A stretch of DNA of 7,139 bases, taken from positions 1 to 7,139 of the forward strand of contig JADKJG010000017.1 in NCBI GenBank assembly GCA_016722375.1. Reading direction: 5' to 3'. This DNA is from Bacteroidota bacterium (GTDB lineage Bacteria > Bacteroidota > Bacteroidia > Chitinophagales > LD1). The notes under the pieces are model-generated. The model had not been told where the DNA came from and ran no database searches. It saw nothing but the letters and a program-made list of their open reading frames with translations. How positions within the stretch are numbered: the stretch's first letter is position 1; every line of letters starts with the position of its first letter. Positions 5,912 through 7,139 of this stretch are shown one piece after another. A program made the position numbers and the translations under genes.

Positions 5912-7139
5912 ATGGCAAACGTTGGAAAAATAAAGCAAATAATAGGTCCGGTGGTGGATGTTAGTTTTGATGCAGCAGGGTCAAAGCTACCTCAAATTAT
6001 GAGCGCACTGCAAGTGACTAGAGATAATGGTCAGAAAGTAATTTTGGAAGTCCAACAGCACTTAGGTGAAGACTCTGTCCGCACAGTGGCAATGGATTCT
6101 ACCGATGGTCTTCGCAGGGGAATGGATGCAGCGGACTTGGGCGCGCCAATTACAATGCCGGTTGGAGAATCTATCAAAGGAAGATTATTTAATGTTATTG
6201 GAGAAGCCATTGACGGGATTAATATTCCGGTGAGCAGAGAAGGGGGATATCCCATTCACCGAATGCCGCCTGCCTATGAAGATTTAGCAACTGAATCAGA
6301 AGTTCTATTTACCGGGATTAAAGTAATTGATCTTCTAGAGCCTTATGCCAAAGGAGGTAAAATTGGTCTCTTTGGAGGAGCAGGAGTAGATAAGACTGTG
6401 TTAATCATGGAACTTATCAATAACATCGCTAAAGCCTATGCTGGCCTTTCTGTTTTTGCGGGTGTAGGTGAAAGAACACGGGAAGGGAATGATTTGCTGC
6501 GTGAAATGATTGAGTCGAACGTGGTGAAATATGGTGATGATTTTAAACACAGCATGGAAAAGGGCGGATGGGATCTGTCAAAAGTTGATCCTAAGGCGCT
6601 ATCCGAATCTCAGGCTACGCTAGTATTTGGTCAGATGAACGAACCGCCAGGTGCACGGGCACGAGTGGCTCTTTCCGGTCTTACCATCGCAGAATATTTC
6701 CGTGATGGAGACAAAAATGATGCCAAAGGTGGTCGCGATATTCTATTCTTTATTGATAATATTTTCCGCTTCACACAAGCAGGTTCAGAGGTATCAGCCC
6801 TTCTTGGTCGTATGCCTTCTGCGGTAGGTTACCAACCTACATTGGCAACAGAGATGGGATTGATGCAAGAACGAATCACTTCTACTAAAAGAGGTTCAAT
6901 TACTTCTGTTCAGGCAGTATATGTACCTGCGGATGACTTGACTGATCCGGCTCCTGCAACTACGTTTGCCCACCTAGATGCAACGACTGTATTGAGCCGT
7001 AAGATTGCTGAGTTGGGTATCTATCCTGCGGTGGATCCCTTAGATTCTACTTCAAGAATTCTAAGCGCAGATGTTTTGGGTGCGGAACATTACGGTTGTG
7101 CGATGCGGGTAAAAGAAATCCTTCAGCGTTATAAAGAAT
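5912..7139 (+). CDS. atpD: F-type ATP synthase subunit beta, AtpD (C-terminus off the window)
   Basis: AtpD is the catalytic subunit of the F1 sector, forming the alpha3-beta3 ring that couples proton flow to ATP synthesis. The open frame holds 409 codons of an expected ~500; the DELSEED region is cut off. The start MANVGKIKQIIGPVVDVSF is the family beta-barrel opening. Present are LFTGIKVIDLLEPYAKGGK before the P-loop, GVGERTREGND (184-194) with catalytic Glu187 and Arg188, a ~30-residue insertion relative to E. coli at about 203-234, GQMNEPPGARARVAL (240-254), Walker B Asp282 in ILFFIDNIFRFTQAG, and the PSAVGYQPTL loop. The oddity is Walker A: GGAGVDKTV, where the invariant Gly before Lys161 is Asp160 (codon GAT at 6389-6391 instead of GGN). 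The gene has its own promoter, follows the unrelated DUF4838 gene by 133 bp and is apart from atpA/atpB, consistent with the separate atpD-atpC unit I recall in many Bacteroidota. Confidence 0.97.
   Translation, partial: MANVGKIKQIIGPVVDVSFDAAGSKLPQIMSALQVTRDNGQKVILEVQQHLGEDSVRTVAMDSTDGLRRGMDAADLGAPITMPVGESIKGRLFNVIGEAIDGINIPVSREGGYPIHRMPPAYEDLATESEVLFTGIKVIDLLEPYAKGGKIGLFGGAGVDKTVLIMELINNIAKAYAGLSVFAGVGERTREGNDLLREMIESNVVKYGDDFKHSMEKGGWDLSKVDPKALSESQATLVFGQMNEPPGARARVALSGLTIAEYFRDGDKNDAKGGRDILFFIDNIFRFTQAGSEVSALLGRMPSAVGYQPTLATEMGLMQERITSTKRGSITSVQAVYVPADDLTDPAPATTFAHLDATTVLSRKIAELGIYPAVDPLDSTSRILSADVLGAEHYGCAMRVKEILQRYKE

Noticed and set aside
1..7139. CRISPR array, tRNA/rRNA, insertion sequence, toxin-antitoxin or other defence system
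   Set aside because: No regularly spaced repeats, cloverleaf-like segments, transposase motifs, terminal inverted repeats or small paired genes were found on either strand.

Overview
The window looks like core-genome DNA of a member of the Bacteroidota, probably from the Chitinophagales/Sphingobacteriales side, though the sequence alone does not fix the order. The evidence is: a DUF5723 outer-membrane protein family that I know only from this phylum; promoters of the Bacteroidota type (TAnnTTTG at about -7, TTTG at about -33); no Shine-Dalgarno sequences ahead of the starts; and an ATP synthase beta subunit whose sequence, including a ~30-residue insertion after the GERTREGND motif, matches what I recall of Bacteroidota homologues.

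Layout. (1) Positions 1-902, minus strand: the N-terminal 300 residues of a secreted DUF5723 beta-barrel-like protein that runs off the left edge. (2) 903-996: a short divergent promoter region. (3) 997-1392, plus strand: a 131-residue, four-helix membrane protein resembling the small AtpI-like protein that often accompanies F-type ATP synthase genes in this phylum. (4) 1419-3868, minus strand: priA, the primosomal replication-restart helicase, broken into two reading frames by one missing base in an A-run (T5 at 3009-3013 on the plus strand). (5) 3869-3942: a divergent promoter region. (6) 3943-5778, plus strand: a secreted DUF4838 (glycoside-hydrolase-like) protein. (7) 5779-5911: an intergenic region with a good Bacteroidota promoter overlapping a perfect 15-bp palindrome. 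(8) From 5912 to the right edge, plus strand: the first 409 codons of atpD, the catalytic beta subunit of F1-ATPase.

The genes do not form one operon. They alternate in strand, and each seems to have its own promoter. No mobile element, CRISPR array, tRNA, rRNA or defence system is visible. I do not see a new multi-gene system here, and most of the window is housekeeping DNA.

The points that most deserve checking are two single-base anomalies in otherwise intact essential genes: the priA frameshift and a Gly-to-Asp change in the Walker A loop of AtpD (residue 160). Two such events within 4 kb could point to base-level assembly errors, so read support should be examined before any biological reading. 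Also notable are several start codons lying only 5-8 nt behind a -7 box, which suggests leaderless or nearly leaderless mRNAs and puts the annotated start of the DUF4838 gene in doubt.
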